Of a stretch of DNA of 64,000 nt, positions 34,662 to 43,075 are shown piece after piece. Source of the DNA: Candidatus Thiodiazotropha endoloripes (lineage in GTDB: Bacteria; Pseudomonadota; Gammaproteobacteria; Chromatiales; Chromatiaceae); the NCBI RefSeq assembly GCF_001708965.1, contig NZ_LVJW01000003.1, positions 1,116,001 through 1,180,000 of the forward strand. The letters are read 5' to 3'. Each line of letters starts with the position of its first letter. The stretch's first letter is position 1. A program made the translations under genes and the position numbers. Under the pieces are notes generated by a model, which made no database searches, was not told the DNA's origin, and saw nothing but the letters and a program-made list of their open reading frames with translations.

Positions 34662-35876
34662 TTAGAGGAGTTTGCGTAGTAAAATCTGGTGCAGGTTTAG
34701 TCGTTTTATTAAAAAACCCGCTTCACAGTAACTTAGGTAGTATTGCCACATTCTGATGAATTGTGGATCAAAACCTTGAGCGAACACTTTATCTTTAGCC
34801 TGATTGAAGTTGAGCTGCCATTTTTCCAGGGTTTTCGCATAGTCGAGTCCAAAACTGTCATCTTCTACCAATTCGAACCGGTGTTTCTCCGCAAGTGATT
34901 TTAATCGCGAGACCGCTGGTAACATACCGCCTGGAAAGATGTATCGCTGTATGAAGTCAGGTTTCTTTCGGTAACTGGTGTAAGCCTCTTCACTAATGGT
35001 AATGACTTGTAAAGCAGCAGTTCCGTTTGTCTTCAGGAGCGTACTGAGTTTGCCGAAGTACTCGTCCCAGTAAGCTTCGCCAACCGCTTCGAACATTTCG
35101 ATTGATACGACATGGTCATATTGACCGCTGAGGTCACGATAGTCTGTCAGTTTCAATTCAACTGATTCAGCCAGACCCTGACGCTGGATACGACGATTGG
35201 CCCATTCAAGTTGCGCTGGTGAAAGACTGACACCATCCACTTTGATCTGGTTTGCCGCTGCCATTTCGGCAAATCCACCCCAGCCGCAACCGATCTCCAG
35301 CACAGAGGCGCCGACTTTAGGTTGTATAAGATCCAGTATCCTTTGGTATTTATGCTGTTGTGCCTGCTCAAGTGTGTCTTGTTCACTGTGAAACAGACCA
35401 CAGGAGTAGGTCATCCCCGTATCAAGCCAGAGCCGGTAGAACTCATTACCCAGATCATAGTGAGCCTCGATGTTCCTGCTGCTTCCCTGGCGGGTATTAC
35501 GGTTTGACCAGTGATGGATCCGGTTTGCCAGATTGGAGAGTCGTGAGGCTCTGCGCAGCCTGGTGAAACGATGTCTGTTTTCACCCAGTAGCACCAACAG
35601 CGTGGTCAGATCCGGCGTATCCCACTCTTCAGCCATATAGGATTCCGCAAAACCAAGATCCCCTTTGGTGTAGAGTCGTTTGATAAACGCGGTAAAATTC
35701 CGAATATTGATCCGTGCGGTATTGCCTGGCACTTTGCCATTCAGGATAAACAGATGCCCGTTGGTCTCAATTTCCAATGTTCCCTGTTCGAGGCAATCCA
35801 GTCGACTGAGAAAATCATCGAGTACGCCTTTGTAGAGATTTAAGCGCTCTATGCTTTGAGTCTGAAGTGTGCTCAT
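34662..35876 (-). CDS. cfa: cyclopropane-fatty-acyl-phospholipid synthase-like SAM methyltransferase
   Basis: A 404-residue SAM-dependent methyltransferase of the CFA synthase family: YDLGNEFYRLWLD.GMTYSCG, the SAM loop VLEIGCGWGGFAEMAA, SIEMFEAVGE and RYIFPGGMLP. Family enzymes methylate unsaturated acyl chains of phospholipids; close relatives in singlet-oxygen regulons make furan fatty acid precursors instead of cyclopropanes. The ATG at 35876 overlaps the upstream stop (ATGA), so translation is coupled to the DUF1365 gene. Which product it makes here is not decided by sequence. Confidence 0.9.
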   Translation of the reverse strand: MSTLQTQSIERLNLYKGVLDDFLSRLDCLEQGTLEIETNGHLFILNGKVPGNTARINIRNFTAFIKRLYTKGDLGFAESYMAEEWDTPDLTTLLVLLGENRHRFTRLRRASRLSNLANRIHHWSNRNTRQGSSRNIEAHYDLGNEFYRLWLDTGMTYSCGLFHSEQDTLEQAQQHKYQRILDLIQPKVGASVLEIGCGWGGFAEMAAANQIKVDGVSLSPAQLEWANRRIQRQGLAESVELKLTDYRDLSGQYDHVVSIEMFEAVGEAYWDEYFGKLSTLLKTNGTAALQVITISEEAYTSYRKKPDFIQRYIFPGGMLPAVSRLKSLAEKHRFELVEDDSFGLDYAKTLEKWQLNFNQAKDKVFAQGFDPQFIRMWQYYLSYCEAGFLIKRLNLHQILLRKLL

Positions 35877-36655
35877 ATGGATATTTGCTCCTTCGGCGGT
35901 TTGGGCTTTGGAAAAAATTTTGCTCCACGAAGCCAAATCTTCAATGCCTGCCAGTGGATGGCAAGCACGACTTTAAAGGTCATCAGTGGGGTTCTAACCA
36001 ATGCATATAGCAATCGACTGTCTATCAAGGGGTATGAGTAGCCAGCCTGGCTTGCGGTAAGCATCAAGCGATCATTTTGATATTCACGAATTACCACACC
36101 AATACGTTTGCCCGGTTTATGAAAAGAAAAATGGTATTCACCATTCATACTGATCAGAGGGGATACGTGAAACTGCTTCTTTTTGGTGGCATTCACCGGC
36201 CAGCTGAGTTTGTCTCCCTGATTATGAATCAGATAAAAATGGTGCTCCTTAAAGGTATTGTTTACTTCACAAATCAGCGCTTTCAAGCTGCCGTCACTGT
36301 GGTAGCAGTACCATATCGAGATTGGGTTGAATGCATAACCCAATATACGTGGAAAACAGAGCAGCTTAATGGAGCCATTTCCGATATCGATATTCTGGGA
36401 AGCCAGCAGTTGTGTTGCCCAATTCTTTAAACAACTGCCATCCCTCGGTCCATGATCCTTTCGATTAAAGGAGAGAAGATTGAAACGGTCGAGTGAGAGC
36501 AGTGACAAACTCCGGCACTCCTCATCAATCCGGTTGAGGTCGATAAGCAGACTGAATACCGGGTATGAAAAAAGGTAGTTCACAGGAAAAAACCGTTGAT
36601 GCATCACTTGGGTTAAGTAGATTCTACTCTGTCGGTCACACATCAGATCAGACAC
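35873..36655 (-). CDS. DUF1365 domain protein
   Basis: A 260-residue DUF1365 protein (HQRFFPVNYLFSYPVFSLLIDL, LLCFPRILGYAFNPISIWYCY, EVNNTFKEHHFYL, KQFHVSPLISMNGEYHFSF). Function is not established, but it almost always lies between an FAD amine oxidase and a CFA-like synthase, so it is presumably part of the same lipid modification. It overlaps the amine oxidase gene by 8 bp and the synthase gene by 4 bp. Confidence 0.9.
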   Translation of the reverse strand: MSDLMCDRQSRIYLTQVMHQRFFPVNYLFSYPVFSLLIDLNRIDEECRSLSLLSLDRFNLLSFNRKDHGPRDGSCLKNWATQLLASQNIDIGNGSIKLLCFPRILGYAFNPISIWYCYHSDGSLKALICEVNNTFKEHHFYLIHNQGDKLSWPVNATKKKQFHVSPLISMNGEYHFSFHKPGKRIGVVIREYQNDRLMLTASQAGYSYPLIDSRLLYALVRTPLMTFKVVLAIHWQALKIWLRGAKFFPKPKPPKEQISI

Positions 36656-38000
36656 CCACGCTTCTGGCCAACGATGCGAGCTGATCCATGTCGGGTTGCA
36701 GAGTGATTGCCTGAGTCTGCTTCAACCATGGCACCTCAACTCCCAGACTGGCAGCGACTTCAACAGAGGATCTCAAGGCATCTTCATGAAAACCGTAGCC
36801 AAGGTAACTACCGCAATACCAAATTCTCTGTTTTCCTTGAATCTCATTCAGCTGCTGTTGTGCCCACATGGCGCCATGATCGAATACAGGATGTTGATAG
36901 ACCATCTTCTCGATCAGTTGCTCTTCCTGGGGAGGCTGAAGCGGATTCAATGAGACAAAATAGTCTTTTTCAGCTTTCAGGCGTTGCAATCGGTTCATCC
37001 AGTAACTGACAGAGACAGCTCGCTCTTGTGTTTCAAGCTCATCATCAGCGATATAGTTCCAGGAGGACCAGACATCACGTAATCTGGGCATCAGTCCTCT
37101 ATCGGTATGCAGATAGACTGTGTTGTCCTGATATCTGAATTTACCCAAACAATCCGCTTCGAGTGGATTAGGATTCTCGATCAGTGCAACGGCCTGGTCG
37201 GCATGGCTGGCGATAATCAGAGCGTCGTAGCTTTCTTTGTGACCCGATTTCGTAGTGATTTCCACACCACTGGATGTACGTCTTACCGAAGCCACAGATT
37301 GATTGATTTTAATGCGGCTACCCAATGAGTTAGCCATTACCTTTACATACTGCCAGCTACCGCCTACCAATGTTTTCCACTGTGGTCGATTCTTGAGTTT
37401 GACCAAACCATGATTTTTGAAAAACTGAGCGAAGCTGCTGAATGGAAATGAGAGCATCGTACTGGTCGGGCATGACCATATTGCCGCAGCCATTGGCAGC
37501 AGGTAGTTATAGCGAAACTGATGGTTGTAACCATTCAGGTCGAGAAAATCCCCAAGACTGATACTGTAGTCACCTTGGTGAAGGTGGTTCTGACACTGGT
37601 TATTGAAACGTACTATCTCTTTGATCATTGATAAAAACTGAAAATCAAACAGATTTTGTCTCTGGGCAAACAGCTTCTTCAGGTTGTCACCGGCATATTC
37701 CAGAGAGCCGGAATCGATTGAAACGGCAAACGACATATCAGTGTTTTGGGTTTCAACATCGAGGGAATCCAGCAACGCTGTAAGCAGGGGGTAGTTGGGT
37801 TCGTTGTAGACAATGAAGCCTGTGTCAATTGGAATCATGCCACTCCCTTCCAACACCTCGATCGTGTGCGTGTGACCGCCTACATAATCGTTCTGTTCAT
37901 ACAGATCCACCTGATATCTGTTTTTAAGCAGCCAGGCTGCACTCAAGCCTGCTATACCACTACCCACAATCCCGATTCGTTTTATATCGTTTTGTTTCAC
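36648..38000 (-). CDS. FAD-dependent amine oxidase/desaturase-like flavoprotein
   Basis: A 450-residue flavoprotein with the FAD-binding loop IGIVGSGIAGLSAAWLL, YEQNDYVGGHTHTIEV and the C-terminal WYCGSYLGYGFHEDALRSS of the NAD(P)-binding/amine oxidase family. Rhodobacter homologs in the sigma-E/ChrR singlet-oxygen operon act as a desaturase in furan fatty acid synthesis (recalled from the literature). It is the first gene of the six-gene operon; its promoter region (38001-38198) carries four TGTA(C/T)A sites. Confidence 0.9.
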   Translation of the reverse strand: MKQNDIKRIGIVGSGIAGLSAAWLLKNRYQVDLYEQNDYVGGHTHTIEVLEGSGMIPIDTGFIVYNEPNYPLLTALLDSLDVETQNTDMSFAVSIDSGSLEYAGDNLKKLFAQRQNLFDFQFLSMIKEIVRFNNQCQNHLHQGDYSISLGDFLDLNGYNHQFRYNYLLPMAAAIWSCPTSTMLSFPFSSFAQFFKNHGLVKLKNRPQWKTLVGGSWQYVKVMANSLGSRIKINQSVASVRRTSSGVEITTKSGHKESYDALIIASHADQAVALIENPNPLEADCLGKFRYQDNTVYLHTDRGLMPRLRDVWSSWNYIADDELETQERAVSVSYWMNRLQRLKAEKDYFVSLNPLQPPQEEQLIEKMVYQHPVFDHGAMWAQQQLNEIQGKQRIWYCGSYLGYGFHEDALRSSVEVAASLGVEVPWLKQTQAITLQPDMDQLASLARSVGV

Positions 38001-38034
38001 AGTAAATTCCCACAGATCGATTTATCTGTAATAT

Positions 38035-38088
38035 TTGTACAAAGATGTACAAATAACAACTATAATAATTGTACAATGACAATGTATA
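38035..38088. promoter_or_regulatory. divergent promoter region with four TGTA(C/T)A sites (proposed LitR-type operators)
   Basis: TGTACA occurs at 38036-38041, 38046-38051 and 38070-38075, and TGTATA at 38083-38088. The first two form TTGTACA-N4-TGTACAA (38035-38052). For the rightward gene, TTGTAC (38035-38040) and a consensus TATAAT (38061-38066) are 20 bp apart, the long spacer of MerR-regulated promoters. The leftward operon start lies 35 bp from the first site. Confidence 0.7.
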
Positions 38089-38198
38089 TTTTGGGTTTAT
38101 TCATGTGATAAGTAGATAAAGTAATAAAAAACAATACGATAGAACTTAGGTGGGAATTTAAGATGTGGCTGTCAAAACTGATACAAAAGGTATGATTT

Positions 38199-38975
38199 AT
38201 GGTGCATCCCTTAAACGATGAACAGAGTACAGCTCCCGTAGCCTGGATCACCGGGGGTGGTAGCGGTATCGGTAGATCTCTCGCTCACGCTTTGAGTGAC
38301 ATGGATTGGACTGTAGTGATTTCCGGCCGTAATCGGGAGAAGTTGATCAAAACCTTAGAATCCGGAGGTAAACAGCCGATACGGCAGATAGCGCTGGATG
38401 TAACCGATGCTCAATCCGTCAGTGGTGCGATTGGCGAGATCGAGCGAGAGTACGGAAGAATAGATTATGCATTTCTGAATGCGGGTGATTACTCACCAAT
38501 GAGATTGAATGATTTCGACCCACTGCTGTTCCACAGGCTCAACGATGTCAACTATCTCGGTGTGGTCAACTGTCTGGCAGCGCTGTTACCTGGTATGAAA
38601 GAACGTGCTCAGGGACAGATTCTGATAACAGCCAGTCTATCCGGATATTGTGGATTGCCTGGTGCTGCGCCCTACAGCGCCACTAAGGCTGCATTGATCA
38701 ATCTGGCTGAGTCTTTACAGCCGGAGCTGTCACAGTTGGGAATTCGTATCCGCTTGATCAACCCTGGATTTGTGGCTACAGATCTTACGCATAAGAACGA
38801 TTTCAAAATGCCGTTTTTGATTACCCCGGCAATGGCTGCCAATGAGATTAAAGATCAGCTTATGTCAAACCGTTTTGAAATCCGCTTTCCTGCCACATTT
38901 TCATGGATTATGAAAGCACTCAGTTGGATGCCTTACAGAGTCTATTTTGCACTGATGCGGAGATTGCTCAAATGA
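38199..38975 (+). CDS. short-chain dehydrogenase/reductase
   Basis: A 258-residue classical SDR: WITGGGSGIGRSLAHAL cofactor loop, LNAGD, catalytic Ser in ITASLSGYCGLPG, and YSATKAA. Ends in a hydrophobic segment (FSWIMKALSWMPYRVYFALM), possibly membrane-associating. Substrate unknown; the shared operator region with the lipid-modifying operon suggests an acyl-derived carbonyl or alcohol. It is coupled by a 4-bp overlap to the next gene. Confidence 0.88.
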   Translation: MVHPLNDEQSTAPVAWITGGGSGIGRSLAHALSDMDWTVVISGRNREKLIKTLESGGKQPIRQIALDVTDAQSVSGAIGEIEREYGRIDYAFLNAGDYSPMRLNDFDPLLFHRLNDVNYLGVVNCLAALLPGMKERAQGQILITASLSGYCGLPGAAPYSATKAALINLAESLQPELSQLGIRIRLINPGFVATDLTHKNDFKMPFLITPAMAANEIKDQLMSNRFEIRFPATFSWIMKALSWMPYRVYFALMRRLLK

Positions 38976-39409
38976 GTGAGATTGGACAATGGTTGTCTCG
39001 ATACAGCGATCTTTTTGAAACGCTGGACAAAGCCAAGCTTGAACAGTTTGATCAAGTGTTCAATCATCAGGTTCATTTCAAGGATCCGTTTAATGATGTT
39101 ACGGGCATCGAATCAGTAAAGCGGGTATTCCGGCATATGTTCAATGTTTGCGACTCCTGTCAGTTTGAAGTCGGTGACCGTTGCGGCAGTGGATATCAGG
39201 GTTTTATGCACTGGAAGTTTCACTACACCATGAAGGGTAGCAGTAAGAGCCGTATCATCGTTGGTATCAGTCAGGTTAGATTCAATCCTCTGGGTGAGGT
39301 AATTGAACATATCGACTATTGGGATTCAGCTGAATATATCTATGAAAAACTCCCGCTGCTTGGTGGCTTGCTGAGTTGGATTCGTAAGCGCTACCTGCAG
39401 GCCGTTTAA
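38972..39409 (+). CDS. NTF2/SnoaL-like small protein
   Basis: A 145-residue protein of the NTF2-like fold: helix LSRYSDLFETLDKAKLEQFDQVF, then VHFKDPFNDVTGIESVKRVFRHMF and the sheet HWKFHYTMKGSSKSRIIVGISQVRF, HIDYWDSAEYIYEKLP. Homologs next to SDR/CFA-type genes are annotated as nuclear transport factor 2 family and probably form a small-ligand pocket. ATG 38972 overlaps the SDR stop (ATGA), setting the start. Confidence 0.85.
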   Translation: MSEIGQWLSRYSDLFETLDKAKLEQFDQVFNHQVHFKDPFNDVTGIESVKRVFRHMFNVCDSCQFEVGDRCGSGYQGFMHWKFHYTMKGSSKSRIIVGISQVRFNPLGEVIEHIDYWDSAEYIYEKLPLLGGLLSWIRKRYLQAV

Positions 39410-39500
39410 ACGGGAGGGGGATTGGTACTTATAGTTTGATCAATTCCAACTAGAATTAAAACAGTGCCAACAATAATCCTGAAGACCAGTGGGGCGGCCA

Positions 39501-40007
39501 ATGCACCAATCAAGAGTTTCCATGCTACAGGGTATGCCGATCTTTGGTGGTGTCAGTGAGAGCACCTTGGATCTGTTAATCAACAAGGCTTCCATCATAG
39601 AGGTAGAAAAAGAGCAATATTTTTTTCAGGAGGGAGACCTGGATAACTCAATCTATATCCTGGAGCAGGGAAGGGTGGCGGTTTACCGAACCTGGCAGGA
39701 GCGGCTCTATATGCTCAGAACCCTGGAAACAGGTGACTGCTTTGGTGAAATGGCCCTGATGGATTGCAAGCCCCGCAGTGCCGCAGTTCAGGCACTGGAG
39801 AGTTGTCAGGCGATCCAGATCAAGGCGGCGCAACTGGCAGAACTCTACGGTCTCGATCATGAGCAGTATCTGATGATCTATATGAATCTTGGACGCGAGG
39901 TCTGTCGACGGTTAAGTGAGGCGGATCACCGCCTGTTCATAAACCGTTTTTCACTTGATGCGGGTGACCAAGGCCAAGCCGATCAGGCCCAGTGCCATCA
40001 ACAGTAG
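39501..40007 (+). CDS. single cyclic-nucleotide-binding-domain protein
   Basis: A 168-residue protein consisting of a cNMP-binding/Crp-type beta barrel (FFQEGDLDNSIYILEQGRVAVYR, GDCFGEMALMDCKPRSAAVQA) with a C-terminal helix, and no helix-turn-helix. The GEMALMD...RSA phosphate-binding cassette is well conserved, so nucleotide binding is likely. Role unknown. The start could be ATG 39501 or the GTG 12 bp earlier. Its last 57 bp overlap the degraded gene on the other strand. Confidence 0.75.
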   Translation: MHQSRVSMLQGMPIFGGVSESTLDLLINKASIIEVEKEQYFFQEGDLDNSIYILEQGRVAVYRTWQERLYMLRTLETGDCFGEMALMDCKPRSAAVQALESCQAIQIKAAQLAELYGLDHEQYLMIYMNLGREVCRRLSEADHRLFINRFSLDAGDQGQADQAQCHQQ

Positions 40008-40273
40008 AGAGAGTGGCTGGAGCAACTGGTTATTACTCTCGTAACGGAAAAAGGTCATACAACCGTTCTCCATCTGATAGGGGCTTGAACAAGGATTTGT
40101 CACTTCGCTTGTGAGCAAAACTGTGTCAGACGCAGTCAGAGAGAGGCTCTCTTCAAGCAGCAACCTGGAGAGTTGAGATGAACCATCTACAGGCAATAAA
40201 CCAGAATACTCGCATGAATTGCAGTAGAGCTGATAAAAACAATCAATAGCAGTAATTTTATAAAGCGGTTCAT
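39951..40273 (-). pseudogene. frameshifted gene for a small secreted protein with C-terminal membrane anchor
   Basis: The minus-strand ATG at 40273 encodes a good signal peptide, MNRFIKLLLLIVFISSTAIH then AS, but stops at 40187. One reading frame over, the sequence is open from about 40250 to 39951 and encodes PVDGSSQLSRLLLEESLSLT and, at the end, PLSLLLMALGLIGLALVTRI-K, a hydrophobic anchor with a basic tail. A single-base change near 40190-40230 would join them into a protein of about 105 residues. Either it is a pseudogene, or there is a sequencing error. The C-terminus resembles sorting-signal tails but lacks a PEP motif. Confidence 0.5.
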
Positions 40274-40635
40274 CTGAAACTGCTTGGCAACACGAAAGAT
40301 TTTTGATTGGAATGCCCCAGTATCATTGTGCAATTAGAATGCCATTAAAATAATTCTCTTATAATCAATCACCTGAGATTTAAGTGCTTAGATAATACTA
40401 ACGCTGTGTAAAGTATCCCGACGCTTTCGATCCTCAATGGTTACCAGCTCTGATCGTGAAATGGCCCATGAGAAGCAGTGATTCGTTCACTTTTCGTGAT
40501 CCCGTGATGAGCAGAATAGATCGCCTTCTATCGATTAATTTGATTCGTGTTAACAGGCCCTAGCGAGAACTGTGGTGATTGGCTTCCAATTCTGACCTAT
40601 CACTCTCACTTCATGGCAAACCACAAACTGGGATC
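40274..40635. other. 362-bp intergenic region
   Basis: No ORF is supported. It contains a copy of the TTAACAGGCCCTAG repeat at 40541-40563, about 75 bp past the stop of the DUF523/DUF1722 gene. Confidence 0.5.
40541..40563. repeat. copy of the GTGTTAACAGGCCCTAG repeat
   Basis: Identical over 23 bases to 46627-46649. Here it is not used as a stop codon. The left inverted arm seen in the 27496 and 51671 copies is absent. Confidence 0.75.
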
Positions 40636-41598
40636 CTAGATCAAATTACGCAGACCAAGTTTCTCAGGGTGGGGTTGCAGATAGATCTGTCTGGACATGT
40701 AGTTGTCCGGGTGTAATCGAAAATAGTGTTTCAGCAGTGTCATTGGCACCACCAATGGGGTTTCCATGCGTCGATAGGCCTCTATACAGGAGACAAGCTC
40801 ACTCTTGTCATCCGTGTTGATGCGTTTTTTTAAGTAACCCATAATATGTTGCAGCACATTGACATGACGGCTGCGGGTGACCCGACGTTTTAGGGTCTGC
40901 ATCAAGGCTTCAATGTAGGTGGCAGCGATCTGGTCCAGCTCCTCATCGGCAAGATTTGAGAGCAGTCGTCCCAGTCTCTGGTAAGCGGCTTGAGAGTGTG
41001 CCATCACCAGATATTTATGGTTGGTGTGAAAATCGATCAGTTTTGCGGCAGATAAGCCCTGCTGTCGAAGTAGTTGCCAGCGATGGTAGACAAAGATGCG
41101 GTTGATGAAGTTCTCCCGCAGTACCGGATCGTTGAGTCGGCCCTCTTCTTCTACCGGCAAGTAGGGAAGTTTTTCCATTAAAAGCTTGGCGAAGATCCCG
41201 CTGCCTTTACGCTCTGCGTGGGTGCCCTGTTCTGAAAACACCTTAACCCGAGACATGCCGCAGCTCGGGGAGTTCTTTTTCAGAATATAGCCACACAAAT
41301 GGTCCAGCCTTTCGGTTTGCTGCAGGGTGTATCTCTGCATCTGCCGGGTAAAATCCTGACTTGGATCCGCGACTCCAACCAGGCGGGGTTTGTCTGGATC
41401 ACCGATCAGTCTGATCGTCGGGCGGGGTACTCCCAGGCCAATGCCGGTCTCCGGGCAGAGTGGATGATACTCGACATGTTCCTGAAGTATCTCGGCAATA
41501 AATCGATCTCGTTTGTGGCCACCGTCATAGCGCACCTGGTGTCCCAACAGACAGGCACTGAGACCGATGATCGGTTTTGTTGTATCAGATTGGTTCAT
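40636..41598 (-). CDS. DUF523 and DUF1722 domain protein (YbgA-like)
   Basis: A 320-residue protein with DUF523 (residues 8-150: GLSACLLGHQVRYDGGHKRD, CPETGIGLGVPRPTIRL, KKNSPSCGMSRVKVF) and DUF1722/YbgA (155-310: FINRIFVYHRWQLLRQQ, HTNHKYLVMAHSQAAYQRLG, YRRMETPLVVPMTLLKHYF). Conserved Cys residues in SPSCGMSRVK suggest a metal or cluster. In many bacteria it is encoded next to photolyase, as here, but its activity is unknown. The ATG at 41598 overlaps the photolyase stop by one base (TGATG). Confidence 0.88.
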   Translation of the reverse strand: MNQSDTTKPIIGLSACLLGHQVRYDGGHKRDRFIAEILQEHVEYHPLCPETGIGLGVPRPTIRLIGDPDKPRLVGVADPSQDFTRQMQRYTLQQTERLDHLCGYILKKNSPSCGMSRVKVFSEQGTHAERKGSGIFAKLLMEKLPYLPVEEEGRLNDPVLRENFINRIFVYHRWQLLRQQGLSAAKLIDFHTNHKYLVMAHSQAAYQRLGRLLSNLADEELDQIAATYIEALMQTLKRRVTRSRHVNVLQHIMGYLKKRINTDDKSELVSCIEAYRRMETPLVVPMTLLKHYFRLHPDNYMSRQIYLQPHPEKLGLRNLI

Positions 41599-43073
41599 CA
41601 CTTAGTACCAGCTTTGTTGGAGTGACGCTTGACAATCTCCCAGCGTTTCAGTGCCTCTTTTCTCGAACTCTGCAAGTCGACTATGGGAATTGGATAGGTA
41701 TTGCCCAGCTTTATCCCCGCCTTGAACAGCTCGCTCGTTTTTGCCATCCAGGGTGCATACAGACGCTTAGTGGGCAAAGCTGACAATTCCGGCAACCAAT
41801 GTTTGATGTAGTCACCACTGGGATCGAAGCGTTCTGCCTGTCTTACCGGGTTGAAAATGCGGAAGTAGGGTGCTGCGTCTGCACCACAGCCAGCACTCCA
41901 TTGCCATCCCAGGCTGTTATTGGCCAGGTCTGCATCAATCAGCGTATCCCAAAACCAACGTGCACCTTCTAACCAGTGTATGCCCATATTTTTACTCAGT
42001 AGGGAAGCGACAATCATGCGCACCCGGTTGTGCATCCAGCCGGTTTGCCACAGTTCCCGCATACCCGCATCCACAATGGGTATACCGGTTTGTCCCCGCT
42101 GCCATTGTTGAAGCAGGTTTTTGGCTTGCTTGTCTGAGCGCCAAGGGTAGTCAGTAAACCGGGAATCGAAGGGTAATCGGTCGGTGTTGGGGTTGTTTTT
42201 CAATAGATCGATGGCAAATTCACGCCAAGCCAATTGGCGGAGATATTGACTGGCTCCGTCATTGTTGGCATGTACCGGTGTACCGCCAAATCGTGCCGTT
42301 ATGCCGTTGGCTATCTGTACCGGGCTGATCTCGCCGAAATGAAGATGGGCAGATAGACGGGATGTCTCAGATAGGTCAGGCCTGTCCCTGCCGGTATGAT
42401 AACCACTGACCCTCTGTTGCAGAAATCCATGCAGCTTCTTCAATGCCCCCACTTCACCGGGCTGCCAGTGATCGTCAAACCCTCGATGCCAGGGAGTGCT
42501 TGGCAGGAGTTTCAGTCTGTCTATGTCCAGGGAGTCTACCTGATCAGGTTGCGGAGGCAGGGATTTTGGTGCTGGATGGGGAGACCGGTTTAACATGCCC
42601 TGTTTCTGCAGCGCCCGCCAGAAGGGTGTAAAGACCCGGTAACTGCCTCCATCGAGTCGTCGGATCGAGTTACCGTCCGACAGCTGTGAGGCGTGAAACT
42701 GATGACAGCTGACACCGGCTTTGGTTAGCTCGCGGCAGACCCGGGCATCCCGTTCTATCGATGCAGGCTCGGGTATATGGGTGAAAAACAGATGTTGGCA
42801 TCGATGTTTCATTGCCAACTTGCGTATCACCAGACGGCTCGATCCTTTGGCGATGATCAATCCGGATCCCAGCTTGCGTAGATCCCTATCCAGGGCTATC
42901 AGGCTGTTATGCAGCCACCAGTTGGATGCTGCACCAGGACGCCAGGGTTGATCCTCGTCTGGTGCATGGATATAGATCGGCAGTAGATGTTTCGCATCAC
43001 GGATAGCAGCCAGCAGAGCAGGGTGGTCGGTCAACCTCAGATCCCGTCTGAACCAGAGGATGGACCGGGTCAT
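41598..43073 (-). CDS. phr: deoxyribodipyrimidine photolyase
   Basis: A 491-residue cryptochrome/photolyase family enzyme that uses FAD and light to split cyclobutane pyrimidine dimers. The N-terminal antenna domain starts ILWFRRDLRLTDHPALLAA. The FAD-binding C-terminal domain has WREFAIDLL, DAGMRELWQTGWMHNRVRM and WQWSAGCGADAAPYFRIFNP, with the dimer-binding Trp/Asn positions of CPD photolyases. It is the second gene of the merR-phr-DUF523/1722 operon, with 2 bp between the MerR stop and its start codon. Confidence 0.94.
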   Translation of the reverse strand: MTRSILWFRRDLRLTDHPALLAAIRDAKHLLPIYIHAPDEDQPWRPGAASNWWLHNSLIALDRDLRKLGSGLIIAKGSSRLVIRKLAMKHRCQHLFFTHIPEPASIERDARVCRELTKAGVSCHQFHASQLSDGNSIRRLDGGSYRVFTPFWRALQKQGMLNRSPHPAPKSLPPQPDQVDSLDIDRLKLLPSTPWHRGFDDHWQPGEVGALKKLHGFLQQRVSGYHTGRDRPDLSETSRLSAHLHFGEISPVQIANGITARFGGTPVHANNDGASQYLRQLAWREFAIDLLKNNPNTDRLPFDSRFTDYPWRSDKQAKNLLQQWQRGQTGIPIVDAGMRELWQTGWMHNRVRMIVASLLSKNMGIHWLEGARWFWDTLIDADLANNSLGWQWSAGCGADAAPYFRIFNPVRQAERFDPSGDYIKHWLPELSALPTKRLYAPWMAKTSELFKAGIKLGNTYPIPIVDLQSSRKEALKRWEIVKRHSNKAGTK

Positions 43074-43075
43074 GA

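Noticed and set aside
34662-38000. Carotenoid biosynthesis genes, often found with LitR/CarH regulators
   Set aside because: The flavoprotein resembles amine oxidases more than phytoene desaturases, and no crtB- or crtE-like gene is present.
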